A stretch of 64,000 nt of DNA from Paenibacillus sediminis. Its GTDB lineage: Bacteria > Bacillota > Bacilli > Paenibacillales > Paenibacillaceae. The notes under the pieces are model-generated. The model was not told the DNA's origin, made no database searches, and saw nothing but the letters and a program-made list of their open reading frames with translations. Where the stretch lies: positions 558,001 to 622,000 of the forward strand of contig NZ_JAGGKP010000001.1 in NCBI RefSeq assembly GCF_017873765.1. Reading direction: 5' to 3'. A program made the translations under genes and the position numbers. This document shows positions 53,362 to 62,522 of this stretch, piece after piece. Position 1 is the stretch's first letter, and the number at the start of each line of letters is the position of its first letter.

Positions 53362-53591
53362 CGCAAAGAAGCGGTGAACCCGTATATTTAAGTATGTGCG
53401 GATGTGCTTTAATACAAGTAAGCCAATCTCATGTATCTCATGTATTGGTTTTCTCATTTAGATGGTGTACATACTGTGTGGATACACAGTTTATTTGGTG
53501 CCGTATTTTTTCTCTTAACCAATTCGGCATAATCATCTTACTGTAACACTTGTATTGGCTTCCTGCAGTGCGTTTATTTAATGCTCTCATC
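53362..53591 (+). other. Unusually long spacer between riboswitch aptamer and terminator
   Basis: About 230 bases with no gene I can support. It holds a weak hairpin, AAGCCAAT (53420-53427) with ATTGGTTT (53444-53451) followed by TTCTC, and a six-bp hairpin CTGTGT-GGAT-ACACAG (53474-53489). ribD would be expected after the riboswitch but no RibD-like coding is visible in any frame. Confidence 0.6.
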
Positions 53592-53629
53592 AGCCCCTTT
53601 TGGACTAACAATCCGAATGGGGCTTTTTA
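53592..53629 (+). terminator. Regulated terminator in the rib leader
   Basis: AGCCCC (53592-53597) and GGGGCT (53619-53624), with inner TTGGA/TCCGA pairing, then TTTTT. It lies 28 bases before ribE and is probably the expression platform or an added attenuator. Confidence 0.75.
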
Positions 53630-53656
53630 GTTTGGAATAAAGGAGGGGAATTGCTC

Positions 53657-54322
53657 GTGTTTACTGGATTGGTGGAAGAGGTAGGAACGATGAAGCGAAT
53701 TACCCGTAAAGGGGAAGCGATGGTTCTCAGCATTTCCGCATCTGTCATCATGAATGATATTCATATCGGAGACAGCATCTCAGTGAATGGCGTATGTCTA
53801 ACTGCGACCTCCATCGAAGGTAATTCCTTTACGGTTGATGTAATGCCCGAGACCTATAGGCACAGTAATTTGAAAGAACTGCAGATTGGCAGCAAAGTGA
53901 ATTTAGAGCGTGCCATGAGCGCTGGCGGACGGTTCGGGGGACATATTGTTCAAGGACACGTAGATGGAACGGGTACAATTAAGAGCATCACTTCAGATCA
54001 GAACGCTGTGGTGTATGAAATTGCACCGCATCAACCGTCTATGTTCAAATATATTATTCCTAAAGGCTCAATCACATTAGATGGCACAAGTTTAACCGTT
54101 GTGAAATCGACATCGTCATCATTTACGGTCTCAATTATTCCTCACACGTTAGCTGAGACTGTACTGAATACGAAGCGAGCAGGGGACACAGTCAATATCG
54201 AATGTGATGTTCTCGGCAAATATGTTGACCATTTATTAAACTATAGAGGTCCTCAGGAAGAACATGGATCTGAAGCACCTTCCATAAGTGAACGGTTTCT
54301 CGTAGAGAATGGATTTATATAA
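53657..54322 (+). CDS. ribE: RibE, riboflavin synthase alpha subunit
   Basis: Dismutates two lumazines to riboflavin. Two similar lumazine-binding halves are visible, each with the typical start ([26 protein letters not shown]) and [10 protein letters not shown] or [10 protein letters not shown] motifs. 221 residues. GTG 53657 is used; AAAGGAGGGG (53639-53648) leaves the TTG at 53651 too close. First gene of this rib unit, where ribD is normally first. Confidence 0.95.
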   Translation: MFTGLVEEVGTMKRITRKGEAMVLSISASVIMNDIHIGDSISVNGVCLTATSIEGNSFTVDVMPETYRHSNLKELQIGSKVNLERAMSAGGRFGGHIVQGHVDGTGTIKSITSDQNAVVYEIAPHQPSMFKYIIPKGSITLDGTSLTVVKSTSSSFTVSIIPHTLAETVLNTKRAGDTVNIECDVLGKYVDHLLNYRGPQEEHGSEAPSISERFLVENGFI

Positions 54323-54345
54323 GATTAGATAGGGAGGAAAATGTG

Positions 54346-55584
54346 ATGGACAATTTTACATTTGACTCAATCGAAGATGCTTTGCAAGATCTAATGAACG
54401 GTAAAGTCGTTATCGTTGTAGACGATGAAGATCGTGAGAATGAGGGCGATTTTATTGCTTTAGCGGATAAAGCAACTCCAGAAGTCATAAATTTCATGAT
54501 TACAGAGGGCAGAGGTCTTGTCTGCGTGCCGATTACGCAAGAGCGTGCAGAGGAATTGGACTTGAAGCCTATGGTGACGAACAACACGGATAACCACGGA
54601 ACAGCGTTTACGGTTTCCGTTGACCATGTGCAGACGACGACAGGTATTTCCGCATATGAGCGCTCCCTTACGGTTAAAGCGTTAATGGATCCAAATGCGG
54701 CTCCAAGCGATTTCCGCAGACCAGGTCATATGTTCCCACTTATCGCTAAGAAGGGCGGCGTTCTAAGACGCGCAGGCCATACAGAAGCAGCTGTTGATTT
54801 AGCCCGCATGGCTGGATCTTATCCGGCAGGTGTTATTTGCGAAGTCATTAAGGAAGATGGAACAATGGCAAGACTTCCTGATCTGGTCAAAATCGCGCGT
54901 CAGCACAATTTGAAATTGATCAGCATTAAAGATATGATTCATTACCGCAATAAGAAAGAGAAACTGGTGAAACGCGAAGTTGAGGTTCGTATGCCGACAG
55001 ATTACGGGGTCTTTCAAGCGGTTGCTTATACGAATGACGTTGATCAGAAGGAACATATTGCTCTCGTCAAAGGAACGATTGATCCTGCGAAGCCAGTTCT
55101 CGTTAGAGTACATTCCGAATGTCTGACTGGGGATGTGTTTCATTCCCATCGATGCGACTGCGGACCTCAATTCGCAGCTGCGCTCAGACAGATTGAAGCT
55201 GAAGGCAACGGAGTTCTGCTCTATATGCGTCAAGAAGGACGGGGCATTGGCCTTATTAACAAGCTGAAAGCTTATAAACTTCAAGAGGAAGGCTTTGATA
55301 CAGTAGATGCGAATTTGAAGCTTGGTTTCCCAGCTGATTTGCGTGATTATGGTATTGGGGCGCAAATTCTGAAAGATCTAGGTGTTCGTCAGATTCGTCT
55401 GCTTACGAACAATCCTCGCAAGATTAAAGGACTCGAAGGTTACGGCCTTGAAGTGGTGGAACGTGTTCCTATTCAAATGAAAGAGAATGAGGACAATACT
55501 TCTTACCTTCATACAAAAAAAACAAAGCTTGGACATTTGATGACATTTGATGATGTCGAGCAAAATGAAAGTGCAGACGTTTAA
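54346..55584 (+). CDS. ribAB: RibAB, DHBP synthase / GTP cyclohydrolase II
   Basis: Bifunctional enzyme supplying both riboflavin precursors. DHBP synthase half (1-205): [46 protein letters not shown] cyclohydrolase II half (206-400): zinc ligands in [36 protein letters not shown] and LTNNPRKI. 412 residues. AGGGAGG (54331-54337) precedes ATG 54346. Confidence 0.97.
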   Translation: MDNFTFDSIEDALQDLMNGKVVIVVDDEDRENEGDFIALADKATPEVINFMITEGRGLVCVPITQERAEELDLKPMVTNNTDNHGTAFTVSVDHVQTTTGISAYERSLTVKALMDPNAAPSDFRRPGHMFPLIAKKGGVLRRAGHTEAAVDLARMAGSYPAGVICEVIKEDGTMARLPDLVKIARQHNLKLISIKDMIHYRNKKEKLVKREVEVRMPTDYGVFQAVAYTNDVDQKEHIALVKGTIDPAKPVLVRVHSECLTGDVFHSHRCDCGPQFAAALRQIEAEGNGVLLYMRQEGRGIGLINKLKAYKLQEEGFDTVDANLKLGFPADLRDYGIGAQILKDLGVRQIRLLTNNPRKIKGLEGYGLEVVERVPIQMKENEDNTSYLHTKKTKLGHLMTFDDVEQNESADV

Positions 55585-55644
55585 CCAATTTTATACAGTT
55601 ATTTTTAATCCATTTACATTCATATCAGAAAGGTTGATTTTAAT

Positions 55645-56112
55645 ATGGCACAAGTCTTTGAAGGTCGTTTAGTCTCCGAAGGACTAAAATATGGTATCGT
55701 CGTAGGACGTTTCAATGAATTTATTACGAAGAAATTGCTTGATGGAGCGCTTGATGCATTAACGCGTCACGGGGTACAAGATAACGAAGTGGATGTAGCG
55801 TGGGTACCTGGTGCGTTTGAAATTCCGCTCGTTGCACAGAAAATGGCTGAAAGCGGCAAGTACGATGCAGTGATTACGCTCGGTACAGTCATTCGCGGTT
55901 CAACTACCCATTATGATTATGTATGTAATGAGGTTGCCAAAGGCGTTGCAGCGATCAACTTGAAAACTGGAGTACCGACAATCTTCGGTCTTGTTACAAC
56001 GGAGAACATTGAACAAGCGATCGAACGTGCAGGCACAAAAGCAGGAAATAAAGGTTGGGACTCTGCAGTTGCGGCAATTGAAATGGCGAACTTGACGAAA
56101 CAGTTAAAATAG
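55645..56112 (+). CDS. ribH: RibH, 6,7-dimethyl-8-ribityllumazine synthase
   Basis: Condenses the RibAB and RibD products to lumazine; usually a 60-subunit capsid around riboflavin synthase. 155 residues with [52 protein letters not shown] and [24 protein letters not shown] lies upstream of ATG 55645. Last gene of the operon. Confidence 0.97.
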   Translation: MAQVFEGRLVSEGLKYGIVVGRFNEFITKKLLDGALDALTRHGVQDNEVDVAWVPGAFEIPLVAQKMAESGKYDAVITLGTVIRGSTTHYDYVCNEVAKGVAAINLKTGVPTIFGLVTTENIEQAIERAGTKAGNKGWDSAVAAIEMANLTKQLK

Positions 56113-56121
56113 TGCTTATTT

Positions 56122-56156
56122 AATGTAGTACCTTTTAAGGTACTACATTTTCATTT
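56122..56156 (+). terminator. Terminator of the rib operon
   Basis: AATGTAGTACCTT (56122-56134) and AAGGTACTACATT (56137-56149), followed by TTCATTTTT. Confidence 0.85.
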
Positions 56157-56174
56157 TTGGCGGGAGGAACCATC

Positions 56175-56969
56175 GTGACTGTAGTTACATACAAGCTGGA
56201 AACGTTTGAAGGTCCGCTGGATTTACTGCTCCATCTTATCGATAAAGCAGAAATCGACATTCAGAACATTTCCATCAGCGAAATAACCGATCAATACATG
56301 GAGTATTTGCACAGTATGCAAGAGCTGGAGCTTGAGATCACGAGCGAATTTTTGGTCATGGCGGCTACTCTTCTTTCTATGAAAAGCAAATTATTGCTGC
56401 CAAAACCCCCTGTCATTGAAATGGATGATTTTGATTTTTATGAGGAAGATGATATTGATCCTCGGGAAGAACTCATACAAAAATTGATCGAATATCGTAA
56501 ATATAAGGGCATCGCTGAGCATTTGCACGAACGTGAGCAGGAGCGTAGTCTTATTTTTACTAAAGAGCCAGAAGATTTATCGGATTATATGCCCACTGTT
56601 CATGAAAATCCTGTTAAAGGACTGCATGTCACTGATTTAATTTCTGCATTTCAGAAAGCATTACGTAAGGCAGTGAAGCGAAATACAGTGGCTCGTATTC
56701 ATCGAGATGAAATTTCAGTAAAGGATCGTATTCGAGATGTGGTTCATACACTTCAGAATGTCGGTAGAGGCGGCAAGCTGCTATTTTCCAGACTGATTCA
56801 TGATGAGATGCACAGACATGAAATTGTTGTTACGTTTTTAGCCATTCTTGAACTGATGAAGATGAAGCAAATTAGCTGTTATCAGCACACGTTGTTTGAT
56901 GATATCGTGATAGAGTGGAAAGGGGAAGGAAGTATAGATGGATTCACAGAAGTTGAAGTCAATTATTGA
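56175..56969 (+). CDS. scpA: ScpA, segregation and condensation protein A (kleisin)
   Basis: Kleisin bridging the SMC heads for chromosome segregation. 264 residues: N-terminal FEGPLDLLLHLIDKAEIDIQNISI, the FLVMAATLLSMKSKLLLP motif, an acidic central linker (about 75-100) and the C-terminal winged helix (VTFLAILELMKMKQI). GTG 56175 is the start after GGGAGGA (56162-56168). It overlaps scpB by 32 bases. Confidence 0.96.
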   Translation: MTVVTYKLETFEGPLDLLLHLIDKAEIDIQNISISEITDQYMEYLHSMQELELEITSEFLVMAATLLSMKSKLLLPKPPVIEMDDFDFYEEDDIDPREELIQKLIEYRKYKGIAEHLHEREQERSLIFTKEPEDLSDYMPTVHENPVKGLHVTDLISAFQKALRKAVKRNTVARIHRDEISVKDRIRDVVHTLQNVGRGGKLLFSRLIHDEMHRHEIVVTFLAILELMKMKQISCYQHTLFDDIVIEWKGEGSIDGFTEVEVNY

Positions 56970-57540
56970 GGGATTGTTATTTCTGGTTGGCGACGAGGGG
57001 TTAACGGTTAAACAAATCGCTGAAGTGGTAGAACAACGTCCAGAATTAGTGGAAGATGTTATTGAAGATTTAAAGCATGAATTTGAGCGATCTGGAAGGG
57101 GGCTGCAAGTTGTTAAAATTGCTGGCGCCTATCAATTGACTACGATACCAGATCATGCTGCGTACTATGAGCGTCTGGCTTACTCGCCCTCTCGTTCGTC
57201 TCTGTCACAGGCTGCGCTTGAGACACTTGCGATCGTTGCGTATAAACAACCGATAACTCGTGTGGATATTGAAGAAATTCGCGGAGTGAAATCAGAACGA
57301 GCGATTCAAACACTTGTTCAGAAGGACTTGATTGAAGAGGTTGGGCGAGCTGATGCGATTGGCAGACCGATTCTTTATGGAACAACGAAATCATTTATGG
57401 ACTATTTTGGTTTAGCAAGTTTAAATGATTTACCTGAAATATCGCTTTTCGAGAATACGGACAACCTAGAAGAAGAAACACAGCTTCTATTTAATAAGCT
57501 TGAAGATCAGCAGCTTACATTTGATGATGTAGAATCATAA
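56938..57540 (+). CDS. scpB: ScpB, segregation and condensation protein B
   Basis: Partner of ScpA and Smc; two winged-helix domains. Visible: IEGLLFLVGDEGLTVKQIAEV, SLSQAALETLAIVAYKQPITRVDIEEIRGV and LVQKDLIEEVGRADAIGRPILYGTT. 200 residues. It starts at ATG 56938 inside the end of scpA, so translation is probably coupled. A terminator follows. Confidence 0.96.
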   Translation: MDSQKLKSIIEGLLFLVGDEGLTVKQIAEVVEQRPELVEDVIEDLKHEFERSGRGLQVVKIAGAYQLTTIPDHAAYYERLAYSPSRSSLSQAALETLAIVAYKQPITRVDIEEIRGVKSERAIQTLVQKDLIEEVGRADAIGRPILYGTTKSFMDYFGLASLNDLPEISLFENTDNLEEETQLLFNKLEDQQLTFDDVES

Positions 57541-57558
57541 TTGAATGAGATTGTGACG

Positions 57559-57595
57559 AAAAAGCCGAGGTCAAAATGACCTTGGCTTTTTGTGT
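57559..57595 (+). terminator. Terminator after scpAB
   Basis: AAAAGCCGAGGTCA pairs with TGACCTTGGCTTTT (ending 57590) over a three- to four-base loop; T-rich tail. The gap after it contains GAATCTT (57602-57608) and CATACTAA (57624-57631), a weak sigma-E-like pair. Confidence 0.85.
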
Positions 57596-57671
57596 TTTCG
57601 TGAATCTTTTCCATTCAGCATGCCATACTAAACAACAGGCTTACCATCTTTCATGTAATGGAGGGATGCCC

Positions 57672-58355
57672 GTGTGGATATGGTTAGGAGTCATTGCAGG
57701 TCTTCTCATATTGATCGTTGTACTCGTATTGCTGTCAAACATACATATTCGTTTACAGTTGTCTAAGCTGAACCACAATGACAAAATAATGATAGAAGTT
57801 CGTGCGATATACGGGATCATTAAGTATAAATACGAAATACCGTTTATTGTTTTTAAGGATTATAAAAGCGGATTTATTGTAGAAAATGAGCAGTCTAATA
57901 ATATGATGAAGGATCAAACATCAGAGAAAAAACAAAATATTAATAAGCAAAAGATACAGCTCATGGTAGAACAGTTCAAAAAAATATTAAAAAATACAGA
58001 TCGTTTCTTATCATGGTTTAATCAGACATTATCTCATGTAAAAGTAACGAAGCTGACTTGGTCAACTCGAGTTGGGCTGGAAGGCGCAGCGGAAACGGCA
58101 ACGATTGCAGGACTTCTATGGGGATTGAAAGCAGCATTAGTAGGATATATGTCGTATCGTGTACGACTTCTAAAAACACCTGAGCTCCAAGTTGTTCCCC
58201 TATTTCACGACAAGCCTCAATTTTCCACCGAAATTGTCTGCATAGCAAAAATCTCATGCGGTTACGCTATATATGCAGGACTGGTACTTATAGTTCGCGT
58301 GTTAAAAGTGAAAGGAGGAGTGAAACAATGGCAGAACATCCTATTCAAGGCTTAA
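57672..58355 (+). CDS. ytfI: YtfI-like DUF2953 membrane protein
   Basis: A 227-residue protein with an N-terminal membrane helix (about residues 4-20), a beta-like region (HIRLQLSKLNHNDKIMIEVRAIYGIIKYKYEIP), a charged linker (55-95) and LTWSTRVGLEGAAETATIAGLLWGLK, the DUF2953 signature. The partner ytfJ gene starts 28 bases before its end, as in B. subtilis ytfI-ytfJ. GTG 57672 is seven bases after GGAGG (57660-57664). Sporulation role inferred from context only. Confidence 0.85.
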   Translation: MWIWLGVIAGLLILIVVLVLLSNIHIRLQLSKLNHNDKIMIEVRAIYGIIKYKYEIPFIVFKDYKSGFIVENEQSNNMMKDQTSEKKQNINKQKIQLMVEQFKKILKNTDRFLSWFNQTLSHVKVTKLTWSTRVGLEGAAETATIAGLLWGLKAALVGYMSYRVRLLKTPELQVVPLFHDKPQFSTEIVCIAKISCGYAIYAGLVLIVRVLKVKGGVKQWQNILFKA

Positions 58356-58783
58356 TGCAGACTGCAATGGAAAATATTAAGGGTATGATCGATGTTAATA
58401 CGATTGTCGGGGAGCCTGTTGAGACACCGGACGGCACAGTGATCGTTCCAATCAGCAGCGTAGGCTTTGGCTTCGCTGCGGGCGGCAGTGACTTCTACGT
58501 TCATGACAATGATAAAGGAATGCCTTCTACTCAAACTGATGGAGGGTCTAGGCATCCGTTTGGCGGAGGCAGCGGTGGAGGCGTATCGATTCGTCCAATT
58601 GCTTTCCTCGTTGTAGGTAAGCAAGGTGTCCATATAGTACCGCTGGATAGTCAAGCTCACCTGTATGAGAAACTGATCGATTCTGCACCTTCTGTTATCG
58701 ATAAAATTCAATCCATGATTCAAAATTCGAAGACTCCGCCGCCAGTTTCTACAACGAGTACAGCAACCTCTACTTACGTGTAA
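58328..58783 (+). CDS. ytfJ: YtfJ/GerW family sporulation protein
   Basis: A 151-residue protein of the GerW/YtfJ family, needed for normal spore germination in Bacillus and expressed in the forespore. Typical features: NIKGMIDVNTIVGEPVETPDGTVIVPISSVGFGFAAGGSD, then a Gly-rich loop (PFGGGSGGGVSI) and RPIAFLVVGKQGVHIVPLD. AAAGGAGG (58311-58318) lies before ATG 58328, inside the ytfI frame. Confidence 0.93.
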   Translation: MAEHPIQGLMQTAMENIKGMIDVNTIVGEPVETPDGTVIVPISSVGFGFAAGGSDFYVHDNDKGMPSTQTDGGSRHPFGGGSGGGVSIRPIAFLVVGKQGVHIVPLDSQAHLYEKLIDSAPSVIDKIQSMIQNSKTPPPVSTTSTATSTYV

Positions 58784-58800
58784 ATCATGTGTACCAAGGA

Positions 58801-58858
58801 AACCCCCTTCCAATTGGCGGAAGGGGGTTTGTTGTCCATCAAATTGGACATACTCTCT
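58801..58858 (+). terminator. Double-hairpin terminator after ytfJ
   Basis: AACCCCCTTCC (58801-58811) with GGAAGGGGGTT (58819-58829), then TGTCCA (58833-58838) with TGGACA (58845-58850) followed by a T-rich tract. Confidence 0.8.
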
Positions 58859-58876
58859 TTTTAGATTGCATATATT
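58848..58876 (+). promoter_or_regulatory. Possible sigma-E promoter of dacB-spmAB
   Basis: ACATACT (58848-58854) and, after 14 bases, CATATATT (58869-58876), matching the sigma-E -35 at five of seven and -10 at seven of eight positions. The dacB operon of B. subtilis is sigma-E dependent. Confidence 0.4.
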
Positions 58877-58912
58877 GAACCAAGAATGGCTTGGTAGTTA
58901 AGGAGTGAATCC

Positions 58913-60106
58913 ATGAAATCATCACAACTGGTCAATCGAAGCGGAATAATAGCGATATGCTTTATTCTGCTCTTTCCATTCATTGTTTCAGCTCAGTCTG
59001 ATCAAGTTCCGCCCATATCGACACATGCGCAAGCTGCAGCGCTGATCGATGTGACATCCGGACGAATATTATACAGCAGTCATGGTGACGAATCATTGCC
59101 TATCGCGAGTTTGACGAAAATTATGACAGCGATTGTAGCAATCGAGCATGGAAAGCTTGACAGCAGCGTTAAAGTAAGCAAGAACGCGTTCGGCAAAGAA
59201 GGTTCATCGATTTATTTGAAACTTGGAGAAGAGATGACGCTCCGCAACATGCTATATGGTTTAATGCTTCGTTCGGGAAACGACGCAGCGACGGCGATCG
59301 CTGAACATGTAGGCGGCTCTGTAGACGGATTTGTATACCTGATGAACCAGAAAGCGCAGCTGCTTGGACTTGAGCACACTCATTTTATGAATCCGCATGG
59401 ATTAGATGAGACGGGGCATTATTCTTCTGCCAACGATTTGGCCAAGCTTACAGCGTACGCACTAAAAAATGATGTCTTCAAAGAAATTGTAAAGACTGAA
59501 ATAAAGACTGCTCCAAATCCAAATGAAAATTGGGAATATAAGTGGCTGAATAAAAATAAAATGCTTCGATTTTACGAAGGAGCTGACGGAGTGAAGACAG
59601 GCTATACGAAGACAGCGCTTCGCTGCTTAGTTAGCTCGGCAACCCGCGGCGGACAGCAGCTCGCTGCAGTGACGCTGAACGACGGGGATGATTGGAACGA
59701 TCACCGTAAACTGCTCGATTACGGATTTCAATATTATCCTTTACAGCAAATTATTAAATCGTCCCAAAAGGTAGAGGGGTATGATCTGATGACTGCCAAA
59801 TCGTTTGAATACCCTCTGGCTTCAGGTGAGCAGAATCAAATCAATAAGAGTCTTGTTCTTTATTCTGTAGACGCAGCTGCGCCCAATACAAGATTTGGTT
59901 TAAAGGGGAAAATCATTGTCAAATTAAATGAGCAGCAAATTGGAGAAATTCCAGTTTACGCAAAGGACGGCTACATACCGAAGCTGGATGACTCGGCATA
60001 TCAGCTTAAGTATGGAAACTTAGCGAGCATAGGTGGAATAGATGCAATATCCTCTTGGAATGATGCTGTAATTGCCGTATTTAGAAGTCTTTTCTTCGCA
60101 AAATAA
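58913..60106 (+). CDS. dacB: DacB-like D-alanyl-D-alanine carboxypeptidase
   Basis: Mother-cell penicillin-binding protein that limits cortex cross-linking. Signal peptide (residues 1-27), SxxK (IASLTKIMT), SxN (RSGNDAA), KTG (GVKTGYTKT), a C-terminal domain and a terminal hydrophobic anchor. 397 residues. It is the second carboxypeptidase in the window (with dacF at 45.2 kb). Linkage to spmA and spmB identifies it as the dacB type. AAGGAG (58900-58905) precedes ATG 58913. Confidence 0.93.
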   Translation: MKSSQLVNRSGIIAICFILLFPFIVSAQSDQVPPISTHAQAAALIDVTSGRILYSSHGDESLPIASLTKIMTAIVAIEHGKLDSSVKVSKNAFGKEGSSIYLKLGEEMTLRNMLYGLMLRSGNDAATAIAEHVGGSVDGFVYLMNQKAQLLGLEHTHFMNPHGLDETGHYSSANDLAKLTAYALKNDVFKEIVKTEIKTAPNPNENWEYKWLNKNKMLRFYEGADGVKTGYTKTALRCLVSSATRGGQQLAAVTLNDGDDWNDHRKLLDYGFQYYPLQQIIKSSQKVEGYDLMTAKSFEYPLASGEQNQINKSLVLYSVDAAAPNTRFGLKGKIIVKLNEQQIGEIPVYAKDGYIPKLDDSAYQLKYGNLASIGGIDAISSWNDAVIAVFRSLFFAK

Positions 60107-60151
60107 ATAAGAATAAAAATGGGGAACAGTTCATGGGAGGAGTAGGAGAGC

Positions 60152-60784
60152 ATGATCAATGGGATATGGCTTTTCTTACTATTGACAGGAATTATATTCG
60201 CGGCCGTAACAGGAAATATCGAATCGGTTACGCAAGCAGCATTTGAAGGAGCCAAGACAGGCGTTACCGTCTGTTTTGGATTGATTAGTGTGCTCGTTTT
60301 CTGGCTTGGTATGATGCGAATGGCAGAAGATGCAGGACTGCTCAAAAAAGTAGCAAAGCTGCTTAGTCCGATCGTATCATTTCTGTTTCCAGATGTGCCT
60401 AGAAATCACCCGGCTATGGGATACATTCTGTCGAATATGAGTGCCAATTTGCTAGGGCTCGGGAATGCGGCAACGCCAATGGGTATTCGTGCGATGCAGG
60501 AGCTTCAAGAACTTAATCCCGATAAAGAAACAGCGTCTCCGGCAATGTGCACACTGCTCGCACTTAACACGGCCAGTATTACGCTGATCCCGACCACACT
60601 GATTGCGATTCGAATGAATTTTAACTCAGCAAATGCTACGGAGATTGTAGGCACGACATTAATGGCAACCGTTATAGCAACGGCAGCGGCCATATTTGCA
60701 GATCGATTTTATCGCAAAATGACATTGCGACATCACCCTAAACCCCCTGCCATTACGCCAAAGGCCAATGATATGAAGGGGTGA
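60152..60784 (+). CDS. spmA: SpmA, spore maturation protein A
   Basis: Nucleoside-transporter-like (Gate domain) membrane protein needed for full dehydration of the spore core. 210 residues, about five membrane segments, with the motif SANLLGLGNAATPMGIRAMQELQ. GGGAGGAG (60134-60141) precedes ATG 60152. It ends overlapping the frame of spmB. Confidence 0.94.
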   Translation: MINGIWLFLLLTGIIFAAVTGNIESVTQAAFEGAKTGVTVCFGLISVLVFWLGMMRMAEDAGLLKKVAKLLSPIVSFLFPDVPRNHPAMGYILSNMSANLLGLGNAATPMGIRAMQELQELNPDKETASPAMCTLLALNTASITLIPTTLIAIRMNFNSANATEIVGTTLMATVIATAAAIFADRFYRKMTLRHHPKPPAITPKANDMKG

Positions 60785-60792
60785 GCATTCAG

Positions 60793-61326
60793 ATGTATGC
60801 ACTTGTTAATCTCATTTCGGCCTGGGCCATCCCTGTCATTCTTGCTTTTATTCCGTTATACGCCTATATGAAAAAAGTACCTGTATACGAATCGTTTGTA
60901 GAGGGAGCTAAAGATGGCTTCTCAACTGCGATAAGTATTATTCCTCATCTGGTGGGGATGATGGTTGCCATCAGTGTGTTTCGAGCTTCGGGAGCGATGG
61001 ATTATTTTGTAGGATGGATTGCTCCGCTCTTTCAGCATTTGGGCGTTCCAAGCGAAATACTCCCTCTCGGCATTCTACGGCCCATTACCGGCACCGGATC
61101 GCTTGCTTTTACGACTGATTTGATAAAGACTTACGGTCCAGACTCGATGATTGGGCGGATTGCCTCCACCATACAAGGGAGTACTGATACAACGCTTTAC
61201 GTACTGACGGTTTACTTTGGAGCTGTCGGCATCCGGAATGGCCGTTATGCGCTTAAGGTAGGCTTATTCTCTGATGTCGTTGGTTTTATCGCTGCGATTG
61301 TGATTTGCCTTCTCATTTTTCCGTAA
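60793..61326 (+). CDS. spmB: SpmB, spore maturation protein B
   Basis: Partner of SpmA, same fold. Visible: KKVPVYESFVEGAKDGFSTAISIIPHLVGMMVAISVFRASGAMD and ILRPITGTGSLAFTTDLIKTYGPDSMIGRIASTIQGSTDTTLYVLTVYFGAVGI in part. About five membrane segments. I use ATG 60793 (177 residues) after AAGGGGTGAG (60776-60785); GTG 60781, overlapping the spmA stop, would add four residues. Confidence 0.93.
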   Translation: MYALVNLISAWAIPVILAFIPLYAYMKKVPVYESFVEGAKDGFSTAISIIPHLVGMMVAISVFRASGAMDYFVGWIAPLFQHLGVPSEILPLGILRPITGTGSLAFTTDLIKTYGPDSMIGRIASTIQGSTDTTLYVLTVYFGAVGIRNGRYALKVGLFSDVVGFIAAIVICLLIFP

Positions 61327-61404
61327 AATAAACTGTATCAAGCAACACTTCTGCCCCATAAATTAATATACTGTACTGATTTCCTTCATAGATGGGGTGG
61401 CCAA

Positions 61405-61746
61405 ATGAGTTATCAAGGGTTTGTTATTCATCAGTCGACTTGTTCTTCCATTAACGGAAAAGGCTACGATTTCTGGATTGGAATAAATGGCAACATTATT
61501 CCGGCTGCTTCTGAAACGGATAAACGATATATACACATTTGTCTGGAGGGGGACTTCTCCCATAAAATAAACGAACTTAGTTCTGATCAGAAGGAGCAGT
61601 TCTTTCAAGCTGGCAAGCTGATACAACGGTTAGCGGACCGATATCGTTTAACTTCTTATATTCTCCTTCCGCACGATGCCTCCTGCCCGGGGGCTTTTTT
61701 TCCATGGAATGAACTTGTGATTTCGCCTCTAGATGGTTATCATTAG
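61405..61746 (+). CDS. Compact amidase/PGRP-like protein
   Basis: A 113-residue protein that resembles a shortened N-acetylmuramoyl-L-alanine amidase (amidase_2/PGRP fold). Matching pieces: FVIHQSTC near the N-terminus (His9, first zinc ligand position), DFWIGINGNIIP, IHICLEGDFS, and LLPHDASCPGAFFPWNEL, where His and Cys would be the other two ligands. The usual middle loop and substrate groove are largely absent, and there is no signal peptide. Catalysis is uncertain. GATGGGGTGG lies before ATG 61405. Confidence 0.65.
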   Translation: MSYQGFVIHQSTCSSINGKGYDFWIGINGNIIPAASETDKRYIHICLEGDFSHKINELSSDQKEQFFQAGKLIQRLADRYRLTSYILLPHDASCPGAFFPWNELVISPLDGYH

Positions 61747-61766
61747 TTTGAGGTGACTTAGAGACA

Positions 61767-62522
61767 ATGGAAAGATTGCAAAAGATATTAGCTCAGGCAG
61801 GGATAGCTTCGAGGCGCAAATGCGAAGAATTAATCCTGGCTGGTAAAGTACAAGTGAACGGAGAAACGGTAACGACCCTTGGAACAAAGGCGGATCCAGC
61901 TGTTGATGAGATTACAGTGAACGGTAAATCCATCTCATCAGAGAAGAAAGTATATCTGTTATTCAACAAGCCAAAAGGTGTCATTACCAGTGCATCAGAT
62001 CCGCAGGGCCGGAAAATCGTCACCGATTATTTAAAAGGGATCAATGAACGGGTCTATCCGGTTGGAAGACTTGATTACGATACGGAAGGTTTGCTTATTC
62101 TTACCAATGACGGTGAATTCGCGAATTTATTAACACACCCGCGTCATCACGTTCCTAAGACGTATTTGGCTACCGTTAAAGGGGTGCCGCACGGTACGAG
62201 TCTGGATAAACTGAAGCAAGGCATTATGTTGGATGACGGTATGACATCGCCTGCTGAAGTCGAATATCAAGATGTTGATTTAGACAACAAACAGTCCACG
62301 ATTAAAATTACGATTCATGAAGGACGAAACCGACAAGTACGCCGGATGTTCGATGCGATTAATCATCCTGTTATAAAGCTTAAACGCATTGCGTTCGGTG
62401 ATCTTATTCTAGGAAATTTAAAGAGAGGTACTTATCGGCATTTAACGAAAGAAGAAGTCGAGCAGCTTAAACGGAGCGCTAAAGCAATTGCTCAAGGAAA
62501 AAATGACCCTAGTGACACATAA
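61767..62522 (+). CDS. rluB: RluB family rRNA pseudouridine synthase
   Basis: Modifies 23S rRNA. S4 domain (RLQKILAQAGIASRRKCEELILAGKVQVNG) and the RsuA/RluB catalytic domain with the active Asp in PVGRLDYDTEGLLILTNDG and the GRNRQVRRMF motif. 251 residues. GAGGTGA (61749-61755) precedes ATG 61767. Its place after spmB and before resA is as in B. subtilis. Confidence 0.95.
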   Translation: MERLQKILAQAGIASRRKCEELILAGKVQVNGETVTTLGTKADPAVDEITVNGKSISSEKKVYLLFNKPKGVITSASDPQGRKIVTDYLKGINERVYPVGRLDYDTEGLLILTNDGEFANLLTHPRHHVPKTYLATVKGVPHGTSLDKLKQGIMLDDGMTSPAEVEYQDVDLDNKQSTIKITIHEGRNRQVRRMFDAINHPVIKLKRIAFGDLILGNLKRGTYRHLTKEEVEQLKRSAKAIAQGKNDPSDT

